Below the pieces are notes generated by a model. That model searched no databases, was not told the DNA's origin, and saw nothing but the letters and a program-made list of their open reading frames with translations. The position numbers and the translations under genes were made by a program. Positions 22,696-33,733 of a stretch of DNA of 64,000 nt are shown piece after piece (the stretch's first letter is position 1; each line of letters begins with the position of its first letter). This DNA is from Celoporthe dispersa. Lineage: Eukaryota > Ascomycota > Sordariomycetes > Diaporthales > Cryphonectriaceae. The DNA lies in contig WAID01000009.1 in the NCBI GenBank assembly GCA_016584495.1, forward strand, positions 806,001-870,000, written 5' to 3'.

Positions 22696-24986
22696 ATTTC
22701 TCTTTCCTCCTCTTCATACTCCGCTATGATTGGTTGAAGGGCTGTCCAGTTGTGCTGACTTTGAGGTCTCTGGTTGCCCGGCCCCCTCTGCAGGCTGGTC
22801 GACCTGACCCCGCGCTATCTTTTTGGGCCCTTGCTGGGGTTCTCAACAGGGCCACGAGAACGAGAATGAATAATGGCAGCTCCCGAGAGTAAGGGTATCG
22901 GTGGCGATAATCTGTACGATATGAGTGATACTACTCGGGCAAGTTTGGCAGGGCGGAGGATTCCCTTGGACTGGTCACACGAGATACCGCAGGTGGATGG
23001 AAGCACCCCCGGGTGGCAAAGGTTGCTCTTCTGTCGACATGGATACCCAAAATACCTTCTTTGATTTCTCTGCTCGTCTTTGTTGTTTATCATGATTGGC
23101 CTCAGATCGGAGAAGGGGCAATACGGGGATTGAGTTGCTGGTCTGAGGCCTGCGCTCTCACAGTTCAGTCTTGTATGTTAATGAATATCATGACATTCGT
23201 TTGGCTCTAGCTTTTCAATCTACGAGACCGTATTTGTTTACTTTTCTTTTCTTCTTAAGTTTCTTCTTCTTTATCTCTTTTCCCAAGTGACAAAGCCTAA
23301 CACTTGTGCTATCTCAAGATTTCAATTGATCAGTTGGACACCACATCCAGCCCCACAAGATTTCGAAATCTCGAGTAGTTATTGGCAGAGCTGTCCGCAG
23401 TATCAAAATTGCGCCCTTTTCGTCCACAGACAATTCATTCGTCTCTTCCTTTACGCAGCCACGCTTCCAACCTCCTCAAGCCCACCATCTCTTGAAATAT
23501 AGCTCGTTGAGGGATATTTGCCCCCCCCTCCCTCCCCCCTCATTCTGCCTGAGAGACACACTCCCCCCCTCTTCTCCTCCTCATCCCACTCACTCCCTCG
23601 CCTCCTACACCACCAACCTTTGACCATGCCTATGACCTACCTTTGAACCCGCCATCATTAACCCACCACGACCATCCTTCCCCTCCCTCCTCCGGCCGTC
23701 TTCTCGGCCACCCTCCATCTTCCTCCTGGCCCTTCTTTTTTTTTTTTTAACCCTCCCGTGACGTCGTACCGATGGGGCCAATCCCTCTTTTCCTTCCTAT
23801 ACCAATCCCCTCCAAAAGCACTGCCACCCCCGCCCAGACTGGTGAGGAGGGAGAGAAAGCACGAATCGCATCCGCCTCCGCCCCCCTCTCTCTCCAAATT
23901 AATCCCTCAATTTATACTCGTGAAACATACTCTAGTTGACCGTTACAATGCATCGTGCGTAGAGGAGGTGGGATGTGAGAAGGGGGCGTGTCACACCATA
24001 CGCAGCAACCACGAGAGCAGTCTCGGTCGAGTAGTGACTCCAAATTCGCGAGGCCTAGGCTGAGGGCCAGAGCATCGTCATTTCATTCACTCACTCTCAC
24101 AACGCTGCCGGGGGCGTGGAAATTCCAGATCAATGCTCATATTTCCTTATCCTTCCCTCGATCTTTCCGACCGCTGTCACATGCTTTCAAGCTCATCCCG
24201 CGCCCTTCGTCCCAGAGAGAAGAAAGAGAAGGAGAAGGGAAAAAAAGGGAGAAAAAAAAAAGGAAAACAAGGGGTATTTTGGGTAAATCGCTCCACGCTT
24301 TACGACTCCTCTACCACAGTTCGCAACAACACAACAAGGAAAGGACAAGATGCGGTGCAGTGAAGCTACAGAGACAGGAAGCACGATCGGCCTTGCCTCC
24401 TTCACATCCGAGTTTCAACGACACTCGCAATTCCAATTCTCTCAAGAGCACGCCAACTCCGAAGAAACTCCCCTGCCTGTCTTCTGCTGCCATTCCATCC
24501 AAGAGATTTTCAAATCTGCCAAGTAATTCGAGAGCTGAAAAAATAGAGTATTCATGTGTTAAAGCCATTCTTGCCACGGAATTGATGAGTTGATGATATG
24601 GTATGATTCGTAAACGGGGCGTAACGACGTAATGATTAGGTATTAGGCAAGTTTTTGCTCCAGGTCTGGGTTCGTGATACAAGTCACTTTGCTCCTGCAC
24701 ACGCCATCCAGTACATCCTCCCACCGCGCGACCGCGAAGCAGGCCCACACGGGATGCGAGGCTGAATACCCGTTGGGTCTGCACAAATGGGGAGCGGTGG
24801 GCTGCGCGCTTGGGAAATCCTGTCATCAAAGTCTATGTGTCGGATCTTGTCTTGGATGTCGCTCAGGATTAGTCTCGTCGGCCGTGAACAGCAATGTGCA
24901 GGGTATCATAAGGTGTAGAGCTGGCGAGTCTCTTGTCAAGATGTGTCCCCGCGTGTGGCTTTGCCGAGTTCCAAGCTTGAGCCTGC
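22696..24986. other. 2.3 kb between convergent genes, pyrimidine-rich core
   Basis: This lies between two 3' ends, yet 23220-23760 is strongly C/T-rich, like fungal promoters and 5' leaders, and is followed by T-runs and A/G-rich DNA (24215-24270). No frame of meaningful length with an ATG is found on either strand after it. It could hold a non-coding transcript. I cannot support a protein gene. Confidence 0.5.
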
Positions 24987-27900
24987 CTACTCCAAGCCTT
25001 GAGAGTGCCGTCGGATCTCCTCGTCGGTCAAGGCGCTCATCCAGAGGCAGCGTTCTGTGATGCCCTCGATCGGTTGGAAGTTGTACAGTGTGCTCGCCTC
25101 GAGCAGACGCAGCAATGCCTTGACAATGCCCGCCGCGATTCTGCAGCGCTCAAAGTTGACCAGCGGCGCCGTTGTCGGGCTGCTGGCTATCTCAGCGGGT
25201 CGTTGCGAGTTGAAGATGAGATCGTGGGTATAAATTCCCACAAACGGTATACATCCCATTCCAGCACTCGCAAGACCACCACCCTCCATCTCCGCACGGA
25301 GGGCATAGAAGTTGCGGGTCGGTGAGATCAGAGCCTCAAGCTCGTGCAGTGCCCGAGAGTCGCGGGCCGGGACTAGATCCCATGTCTTCGCCAGGCGGCT
25401 GACCTCAGTGCTAGTCAGTGCAATTGCGATCTGGCTCATGGTCGCGAAGTTGCGATAGCGCCTGCAGTGTGCGGCAATATGTATGTACTTGATGATGCAA
25501 CGGGCTCGTTCCTCAATGTCCTGCGTGAGGACGATTTCGGAGATGGCCCATTTGACCACGATGTTGAAGCGAGCAATGACCACCTCGACACCTCGAGCGT
25601 CTGTGTCACGCAAAAACTGCACCCAGGAGCGGGCGTCGTTGTTCTCGGCGTTCTTCCATCGCATGTCAATGAGCTCCTTCCAGTCGATCTCGTTAAGAGC
25701 GTCCTTTTCTATGAGCGTAAACTGCTGTGCGAGGACTTCTGAATCAAAAGCCAGTATGAATGGAAGGTGTGCAGAGTATTTACGCGCGTTTGCATCGCGC
25801 TCATTGGCATTGGTCGCATTTTGCAGCGCTTCGGTCACGCCAAAAGAGTCTGGCGATGGTTTCGGGTTCGCGCCTGGCTGCGCGAATGGAGGCGTGTATT
25901 CAGGTGTCGGAGGCAAGGGCTTCGCGCCCCATATCTGTGCGGTATGAAGTTCCGGAATGTTGTCCACGTGGGAAGCCATGGGGACATCTGGTGACATGGC
26001 AGGCGACGACAGCTGCTCGTCTCCCATGGGTTGCGGCGGGTCCTCAGATGTACGGATCTTGGTCAATGATGCGCCAGGTCGGAGGGACGGGAACGCAATG
26101 ATGTCCTCATCTTCTTCCAGTGGCATCTCGGACATCTCAGACGAAAGCTCATCGTCGTCATCGGTATCGTTAATGTTCAGGAAAGATTGCTGAGACATCT
26201 GAGAGACCCCCGTACTACTGCGCTCTCTAGTTGGCATAGTGTCTCCCGGCTTGATCTTCTCAATACTCTCAGACTTTTTGACAACCTCATAGGAGGCACG
26301 ATCCTGGCCGGCCTCTTCCTCATCAGCAGTGCTGGTGCCACCCTCTGCGGCGTCCTCGAGAATAGACTGGTTCGCCCACGCCGCTCTGCTCCGCCGCTCG
26401 TCGTCTGTCAGCCCGCGCTGAAGCAGAGGAATAGATGCCAAGGAGGCATTTGAGCCCTCAGAGAGGAGTGATATAACTTCCACGCGCGGCTCGCGGGCAG
26501 ATGGGCTGTTCTCAATAACCGGCTGGCTCGAGAGGGATGACGGGATGGACCAAATATCGCCACCAGAGGCAGGAAACGCGATGACGCCTTCATCGCCAAT
26601 GTGCTCATTTCGATGCTTCTTCTTCTCGGCCTTCAGCTCCGTGTTACCCGAGGTTTTTGGCGACAGATCGTCGGCGTTTTCCATCTCTCTCAGCGGAGAC
26701 TTGATTGGTTCCATCGACAGCCTGAATGCTTTCTTCTGGTACTTGCCCTCCAGCTTCAGTAGAGCTGATTCAACTCCGCCATCGTCATCATCATCGGGGA
26801 TGTTTGCCAGCCGCTGCGCCTCGGCCTCGAACGACGGCCTCATGATAGGCTTTGAGGATAATGTGCTCAGAAGCGACAGTCTCCGTCTCGACCTATCTGC
26901 CATCATACCAACAGAGAACGCCTGTGTCCGATCACGGGAGGAGTCACTATTAATGACGTCCAGCAGGCCCGTGGAGTCCCGAGCCATGTTGGGGCTCTGA
27001 AGGAGCGAGGTTCCAATAGAGGATGTGAAAGTGCCGGTCGTTAAAGATCCGAGGGATCGCGATCTGCGCAGCCCGGAATGCCCAAGGTCGATCACGTTGT
27101 TGACTGCTCTGAGGTCTCCACCGGGTCTCCTCCTCAATATTCTGAGTGGGTGTGGCACGGCAACTTCAGAAGATTGTTCTGAAAGCCTGTTAGAATCGGA
27201 CACAGCGTCAAAGCTGCGGAGCGTCGACCGATGATCCACCCCGCTGTGGAATGAGGCGCGTCTTCGAGGACCCATCGTACCGTTTGAAAATAGTGACCGG
27301 CTGTATCGATGTCGTGAGAAGCGCGAGACGCCACTCAGTGGTGGACGAGACAGCGATTGCGAAAACGAGTTCGAAGACCGACGCCTGGGATACACCGACG
27401 GCCTTTCATAATTGTCGGCTCGATGCGAGCTCAAATCATCGTCAAGCGAGTTCAGATCCGGAATGAATGGTGGAAGGTCATCGGCAGACCTTGCTGATCG
27501 AAGCAGATGCTGCCCGAGTAACTGCGAGGACCTTCTTGGCGTGTCGGTAATCCTACCCGGTGGAGTGTTCGGTGGCGTCGGATCGGCGCCAGATGGCATG
27601 AACGAGTCGGCAAAGGCTTCGACAGACGGGGTCAACACGGGGATAGCACCGGTCATGGCCGGATGCCCGTTGGACGCCCGCGTGCCGTCGAATATGAGAA
27701 TTGACTTGCTCCCAGCAGTCACCCCCCTTCACTTGTGGGACGTCTGTCTTCGTCGAAATGGCGGACTTCAAGCAGACTTTCGATGCGTGCTGTGTCGTGC
27801 TCGAGGAGCCCAACCGGGTTCCTGATGGTGGTTGGTGTCGAAGGAGTAGAGCCGTAAAACGTGCGCGCTGCCGCTTCCGCCGCATCCTCACGCACGACTC

Positions 27901-30632
27901 TCTTAAAGTCTTCGACAATCTCAGCTCCCAGAAGGTCAATTCGAACAGGCGGTCGAGAGTTATTTGCTCTTGGGCGGGACTGCGGCACTATTGCGGTCCC
28001 CGGCAACCTGTTGGCGGTCACTCCTCGAGGTCCTATAGGCGTGATGTTGAAGTTTCCCTGCGTTGGCGACATTTCTTGGCCCCTGGAGCTCAACGCGCGA
28101 CGAACACTGCCTATAAGGCGCCGCATGCCCTGGCCTGACATCGCAGAAGGCGGGAACTTGTCCTTGGCAGCTTCGTGGGTCTCTAGCCGGAGGAACGTCG
28201 TCTGCCTGCTTGGTCCACCGATCGAATTTGGCGTGAGGATCTCGACAAAGGCCTGGCCGGGCGGCAGAACATTGCCCCTCACCAGACTGCCTGCGTAGGG
28301 CAGCGACAGGGTGGTCTCAGTGTTTCTCTGGAGCAGCCGTTCCAGGATTGGATCGCGCTCTCTCATCGAGTCCGAGGTACTCTTGTTGCGCTTGTGCGAT
28401 TGCTGCGCGCGCGCGCTTTCCTACCAGGGCTCGAGGGGCCGCTGCGACCGGTTCAGGGTTGGTGTAGAGAGCGGCCGGGTCCACCGGGTGTGCAGCAAGA
28501 GGATGGTTGGATCGTGGAGCGGCGAACTTGAATGGGATCGAACACGAGAGCGCATCCACGCTCGACATGCTCGTGGGAGAAAACTGGGCATTCTGCCTGA
28601 GGATTTTCTCGCCCATCTCGTTGCTGGGCGTTCGTGATCGAACTTCTGCCTGTCCATAATCACTCCCACCGGCCTCAGCGACGTCGTGGTAGAAACTGGT
28701 CTCCACGTCCGGCGGATTACTTGTCAGCGGCGCATAGATCGTATCCAGCTGTGGCGGGCCGTCGAGCGAGTACTCCTCCAGGAGACTAGGATCAAGACTC
28801 GGGTCTCGGTGCCCTGCGATGCCGCCAGGGGTGATGGGAGCTTCCGGTGGTAGATTTGCATCGAATTCGGTCCCGTCCCAGAACTGCGCACACACCCGTC
28901 TCCAGCATTTCTTGAGCTCGGCCAGGATTTTGAGCTGCACACGCCGCGCCTTGGCACACTGGGCCATCTCTTCCGCCAGGCCATTCATCAGGATGCAGAA
29001 CTTGACGCGCACGTCGTACTCGCAGACGAAGTCATCAACAAAGTAGTTGAGAATCCAGTGCCTCAGCGCCACAAAAGTTCTAACGCGAACCACGGTTCCG
29101 ATCTCGTCATTCCTGGCAAGAGACCAGCGCATCCTTGCGAACAGCATCTTGAGCAGGTCAAGAGGTGCCAAGTAGGAGCGGAAAGTGAGGAAGAAGTCGG
29201 ATAAAAGTTCATAGTCAAGAAAGGTCGGCGAGGTGATCTCCGCTACGAGGCGGGGTGGAGTGGCCGCGGTCACCGCAGTAGTGGATGGAGAATATCTGAC
29301 AATGGCGCGATCGTCACAGGCCGGCTTGAAGGTCAAGGCGTCGAACATGGCGGGTTCGATTGCCTGGTGCGTAGACATGTACGTCGAGCGGAGTGCGTGT
29401 TCTGGTGACAAGCGAACAGAGGATATGAACGGAGACCTGAGGGAATTCGACAGACGGGCCGAGGGTATCCTGATGGAGCCTGGGCCGAAACGGGGCAGCA
29501 GAGGAGATGGATGGCTGGAGCGGAACTCCTCGGTCGGCGCGTAACTAGAGCCTCGAATGAAAGGAGTGCCCCTCGTAGACCATCGCGGAGTGCCCAGTTT
29601 CCACGAGGGTATAGGGATCTCAAGAAAGGGTGGATCTCGGGTGTCGATATCCTCGAGCGTTTTTGACCGGCTCTCGCCCCCGGGCTTGGTGATGACGATC
29701 TTGAACCCGCCGGCGTCGGATTCTCGGGCAACGCTGGCGTCGTGGATAGTCGAGTCGGACATGGCTCGGCGGTGCGCTGGTGTCTGCACCGACCGATCAT
29801 TGAGAAGGAGTGTCTGTAATGGCTGGTTCGTAGGTGTCGCGGGGCCTTGGCTCAACGTCCACTCGGAACCGTGCGACTTGCCAACACCGAGGAGGTCTGT
29901 CCGTCTGGTCTGCTCGTTGCCCTTCGAGGCAAGCCCTGCTGTCTGAGGCGGCGTCATCGGAAAGACAAAATTGGGCTGCTGGTGCCGTTCATGAGCCGGG
30001 CGTACGGTGGGTCTGGAGAACGAAGACCGCGGTTAGTATGGGACGTTTCGTGTCATGCCCAGAAGCTCGCCCAGGTGCATCTGCAGATCGGCCAGGTCCT
30101 TCCGTCGAACCTACCTCAGATAAATGCGCCCATTATTGCCGACGTTGGACACGGCAAATCGCCGGCCTTCTCGGCCACCAGAGCCACCATCCGGCGTGAT
30201 GTCCCATCTCTCAGTCTCCGAGTTGGTCCTCGGCCGCTTCAATGCTGAGTCCAGCTCTGGGTTCCTCCGCTCGGCTACCGGTAGAAGAGGCCTCGATCTC
30301 GTATTGAAGGAGTCGCGAGTGGCGACGGACGACAACAGGTTCGCAGGGGCTGGCGCTGGTGCGGTGGCGCGGTCTAGGGCTCGCCTCGAGCTGACAGGAG
30401 GGCGCCTGGGCTGGGCTGAAGCTCGGCTCGCTGATCTGGCCGAGGCTGGCAACCTTGACACGGGCCCCCTCTGCGATGGTGACGGCTGCAGAACGCGTCT
30501 CGCTGGCTGTCGGGCATCCAGCTTGCTAGTGTTGCTCTTGGGGTCGCTCGTACTTGTCGCAGGCCGAATACGAGGGCCCTGCAGAGGAAGCATAGGGGGC
30601 TCGACATCGGGTTCCATTTCTTCGCTCGTCAT
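24987..30632 (-). CDS. LTE1: LTE1-type Ras-family guanine nucleotide exchange factor, two frame breaks
   Basis: Ras-family GEF with the LTE1 layout: an N-terminal REM (RasGEF_N) domain and a C-terminal CDC25 catalytic domain separated by more than 1,000 disordered residues. In yeast LTE1 acts in mitotic exit. Two exons, 30115-30632 and 24987-30012, with a good CTAAC branch site in the intron, giving about 1,847 aa. Start ATG is 30632. REM is at about 430-530 (FLDYELLSDFFLTFRSYLAP; HWILNYFVDDFVCEYD). CDC25 is at about 1580-1847 (DWKELIDMRWKN; HCRRYRNFATMSQIAIAL; MGCIPFVGIYTHDLIF). Two breaks interrupt exon 2. One is in a GC dinucleotide run near 28402-28416 and needs +2 or -1 bases; a 43-base intron at 28382-28424 is the alternative. 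The other is in a G6 run near 27718-27724 and needs +1 or -2. They offset each other, and the sequence on both sides is intact, so error is likelier than decay. Confidence 0.82.
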
Positions 30633-30998
30633 TGCTGTGAAGCGCAGACGAGAGTCTGCTGGTTCTCACTGCAGTGGGGGTTAGATTTCGACATTGAGAG
30701 ACAGTTGCCCCCAAGGGCGGTCGGTAGATTGTGCTGGTATGAGAATGATTGAGGTGGCGGCGCATCGAGGCCCAAGGTGGAGGGAGCGATAGGGGTCGCG
30801 ATCGCTGAGCATAAAAAAGGCAGGACAGGGTACAGGGAAGGACAACAGGACGCTGGATCCAGGCATCATATGTATAACGCTGGAAATTCCGCAGCAGAGG
30901 GAAGCCGAGCCGGGATGTGCGCCCACTGATGCAAATGCAGAGATCCCGGGTATGCGCAGAGCCAAGCACTGACAAGGAGGGAGGGTGAAGGGGAGGGG

Positions 30999-31022
30999 TG
31001 TGTGTGTGTGTGTGTGTGTGTG
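30999..31022. repeat. GT microsatellite
   Basis: About 12 GT units lie roughly 370 bases upstream of the LTE1 start codon, between G-rich and AT-richer DNA. Confidence 0.9.
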
Positions 31023-31117
31023 AAATTTGCGTTGATGCCTGTCAGACGATGACGGCCTGGCCACACTGACTGACCCTGCACTGCAGGAACGCAGTGGGAA
31101 TTGATAAGCAGCATGCT

Positions 31118-31140
31118 ATGCAAATGCAAATGCAAATGCA
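31118..31140. repeat. ATGCAA hexamer repeat
   Basis: Nearly four tandem copies of ATGCAA lie in the LTE1 upstream region. Each pair of units contains the octamer ATGCAAAT. Whether it binds a factor is unknown. Confidence 0.8.
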
Positions 31141-32007
31141 GCAAGACGCCGTGTAATCTGCCAAAAGCGAGGCGGGAATGCAGGTGGGACTTTTTAGGCA
31201 TGTGGGTGCTCCAAAACATGGGACGAGACGTCACTCTGGGGAGATGAGAAGGGTATGCCAATGTTTAAGCGTGGACAGAAGACTCGACTCACAGAAACGG
31301 TCCTCGTGCACCACGCCATAACAACGAGACCAATCCCAGCCGGAAAGAGGGGAGAACTCTAAAATGCTCCTGAGAGCCAGGCGGATGGCGGCAAGGTTTG
31401 ATCTGCAGCGACGAGTTGCTGAGACACTCAGGTCGAGGCCAATTGGTGAAGAAGGGTGGATTGGACCAGCCAGTCTCGTCGGTCGGTTTTTCTCTTCCCT
31501 TTCGTCTCCACGCGCCCTCCCAGGATCGCGCGCCCTCAGGCAGCCGGGGCCAACAGTGATCAGGTATCGGGAAGGTGACGGGTTCGGTATGCTGCGCTAC
31601 CCGCCACGCACGAGCTCGAGGGGTGAGGACGGAGGTGGGCGACGGTGGACGAGAGATCGTGTGTAAGAAAGGTTGATGTTTGGTTAAGGAGAGTATGGGA
31701 AGTGGTGGGAGAGGGCGAGGAACGACAGGAAGGAAGTAGAGGCAATAGCAAGGTAGCACCAGCAAGGCAGAGGCCGACCAGGGGGGGTGAGCGGGGGGGG
31801 AGACGACAAGGATGGTCCGAGCTTGTCCTCCTCGCCTGCCTTGCATTTCACGTCCACGCGAGGTCCAGCCCCACTTGGGAGGGTAAAGAGGGCCACCATT
31901 TCTGATTTACGAAGTACTACACACTATGGAACCCCCCCCCCCAATACTATGATGGTTGCCATGACCTGGGTTCTGTCTGAGCCAGTCTTGGCCTGTGGAT
32001 AGGTTGT

Positions 32008-32077
32008 TGTTTTTTTTTTCTTTCTTTCTTCTTTTTCTTTCCTTTTTCACCTTCTTTCTTCCTCCCTTTTTTTTTTT
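32008..32077. repeat. pyrimidine tract
   Basis: About 70 bases of almost pure T/C contain several T runs of 8 or more bases. No gene follows it closely on the plus strand. Confidence 0.8.
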
Positions 32078-32985
32078 AGAAAAAAAAGATATCGGCATAG
32101 CAGTAGTATTTTATGAAAATCGAACCGAGAAACCAAATGTGACCCAACGTTTCTACCTAGCCTTGATAATAATCATTACATGCTTTAGGATTCTGTTTCT
32201 TATACCTGATTTCGCGCTCTTTACAGTACTATGGTACTGTAGCACAGTAGTACCTATGCGTCGCTATCTAGGTTCTAGTAAGTACCTTGGTACCGTGGTA
32301 CCGTCATGTCGGTACGTACCGAAAGTGGCACTCTCACCTTGCCGGGGGAAGAAGAGAGAGAGTCCTGTGTCGGTCGTGTCTGGCCCTCTGGATAGAGCCA
32401 TCCTCGGTGAGGGCTTCAAGGTCAACCAGACCGCAGGGTGGATCATCTAGTACTCCTCAACCGCTATGCGACATCTCGATTATGAACCGTGGGGAATGAC
32501 CAAATTGTGAGGCGTGCGACGGCCTGTAGCCATGTTCGTGTGGTACTACACTCCTACTATGTACATAGTAGATGCTACTAGATACGGAGGACCTACCCGT
32601 GCGCACGGTTGAGGCCAAATTAGCGTCCTGCAAGAAGGATGGGACCCCATACCCAGAGCAGTGACCAGGGAATTCGCCCACCATCCTGTTTAGGATATGA
32701 GCAGCTGACCTGGCATTGGCCTGAACCAGTCCCTCCCTACACACACACACAGCGGCAGGCTGGCTTGGGTGAAGTTTTTGCTTCGTCTCATCACAAGTCA
32801 ACGTCTTTTTCTTTTCTCTTTCTTTTGTTTTTGTTCTTCTTTTTTTTTCTTTCTCTTCCCTTTTAATTTCTGGAGGGAAATTTTACGGATCTGATGTGAC
32901 TTGTTTCATTTATTCCTGGGCATTATGATGCATAATATCAACATGCCATCATCCACCTTGTTATAACCTTGTTATCGATCATCTC

Positions 32986-33028
32986 TCCCTCCCTCCCTCC
33001 CTCCTCCTCCTCCTCCTCCTCCTCTCCT
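32986..33028. repeat. CCCT/CCT simple repeat
   Basis: CCCT units pass into about eight CCT units, giving a pure pyrimidine tract in otherwise mixed intergenic DNA. Confidence 0.85.
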
Positions 33029-33610
33029 TCCTCCACACATGTCAGCCATATACAAGTGACGAATAACTAGAATGTAGTCCCGTTCAACCGATGATACCGG
33101 CCAGAACTGGAACCAGAGGACAAGCCAAGACCAGCATAGCCAAGCAAGTCTTAGCACTGAGATCGAAACCAGAGCTGCCAGGGTTCTTCTCCTGCCGATG
33201 GGGACTTGTCAATGTCACACAAGCCATAGTGTGCACATTGTGGAGAAGGGTCTCTCTGAGCCCGCTCCTGGCCACAGGGAGCTTTGACACCCAGCTCCAG
33301 CCCATGATGAGACGAAGGACCCAGTCAGGAGTTGTTGTTGCCCAGCGGCCGTACGACCGTGCCATACTATCTGGGTTGATGAGGAGTGGAGAGTTGAGCC
33401 GGGATCCATCTTGCAATACCGCTAGAGCACAACACTGAGGGCGAGTGGGCATTCCAGGGATACCTATCTATTCGGGAAATGGTCACCGCGGCACAGCAAT
33501 CAAAAGAGACGTCCAGACCCCGCAGGCGCACCAGTTTTCCCAGGTCGCATCCGCTAAACTTGCTGCACGGCCGCTTCCTGCGTGACAGCCTCAAAAGCCA
33601 CTCTCATCCA

Positions 33611-33733
33611 ATGACGACTATCAATTCGACATGGTGTCAGGCTAACACTGCTGCAGGTCTGCTGCACCTCATCGCCAAGGGCATCGACTCGCTCGGCAGA
33701 GTTTTGTCCCCGCCCGCCGGAGCGAAGGACTAG
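33611..33733 (+). CDS. possible 40-aa microprotein
   Basis: A short frame starts at ATG 33611 and ends at the TAG at 33731-33733. Its second half is strikingly protein-like with GC-rich third positions (GLLHLIAKGIDSLGRVL, then SPPAGAKD), unlike the surroundings. The sequence just before it (GCTAACA, then CTGCAG) also looks like an intron branch site and acceptor, so this could be the last exon of a split gene whose earlier exons I could not find. A single amphipathic helix is likely. Function unknown. Confidence 0.25.
   Translation: MTTINSTWCQANTAAGLLHLIAKGIDSLGRVLSPPAGAKD

Noticed and set aside
31289..31846. 185-codon minus-strand frame
   Set aside because: Pro/Leu/Ser-rich translation of pyrimidine-biased DNA; no motif, and no plausible start context.
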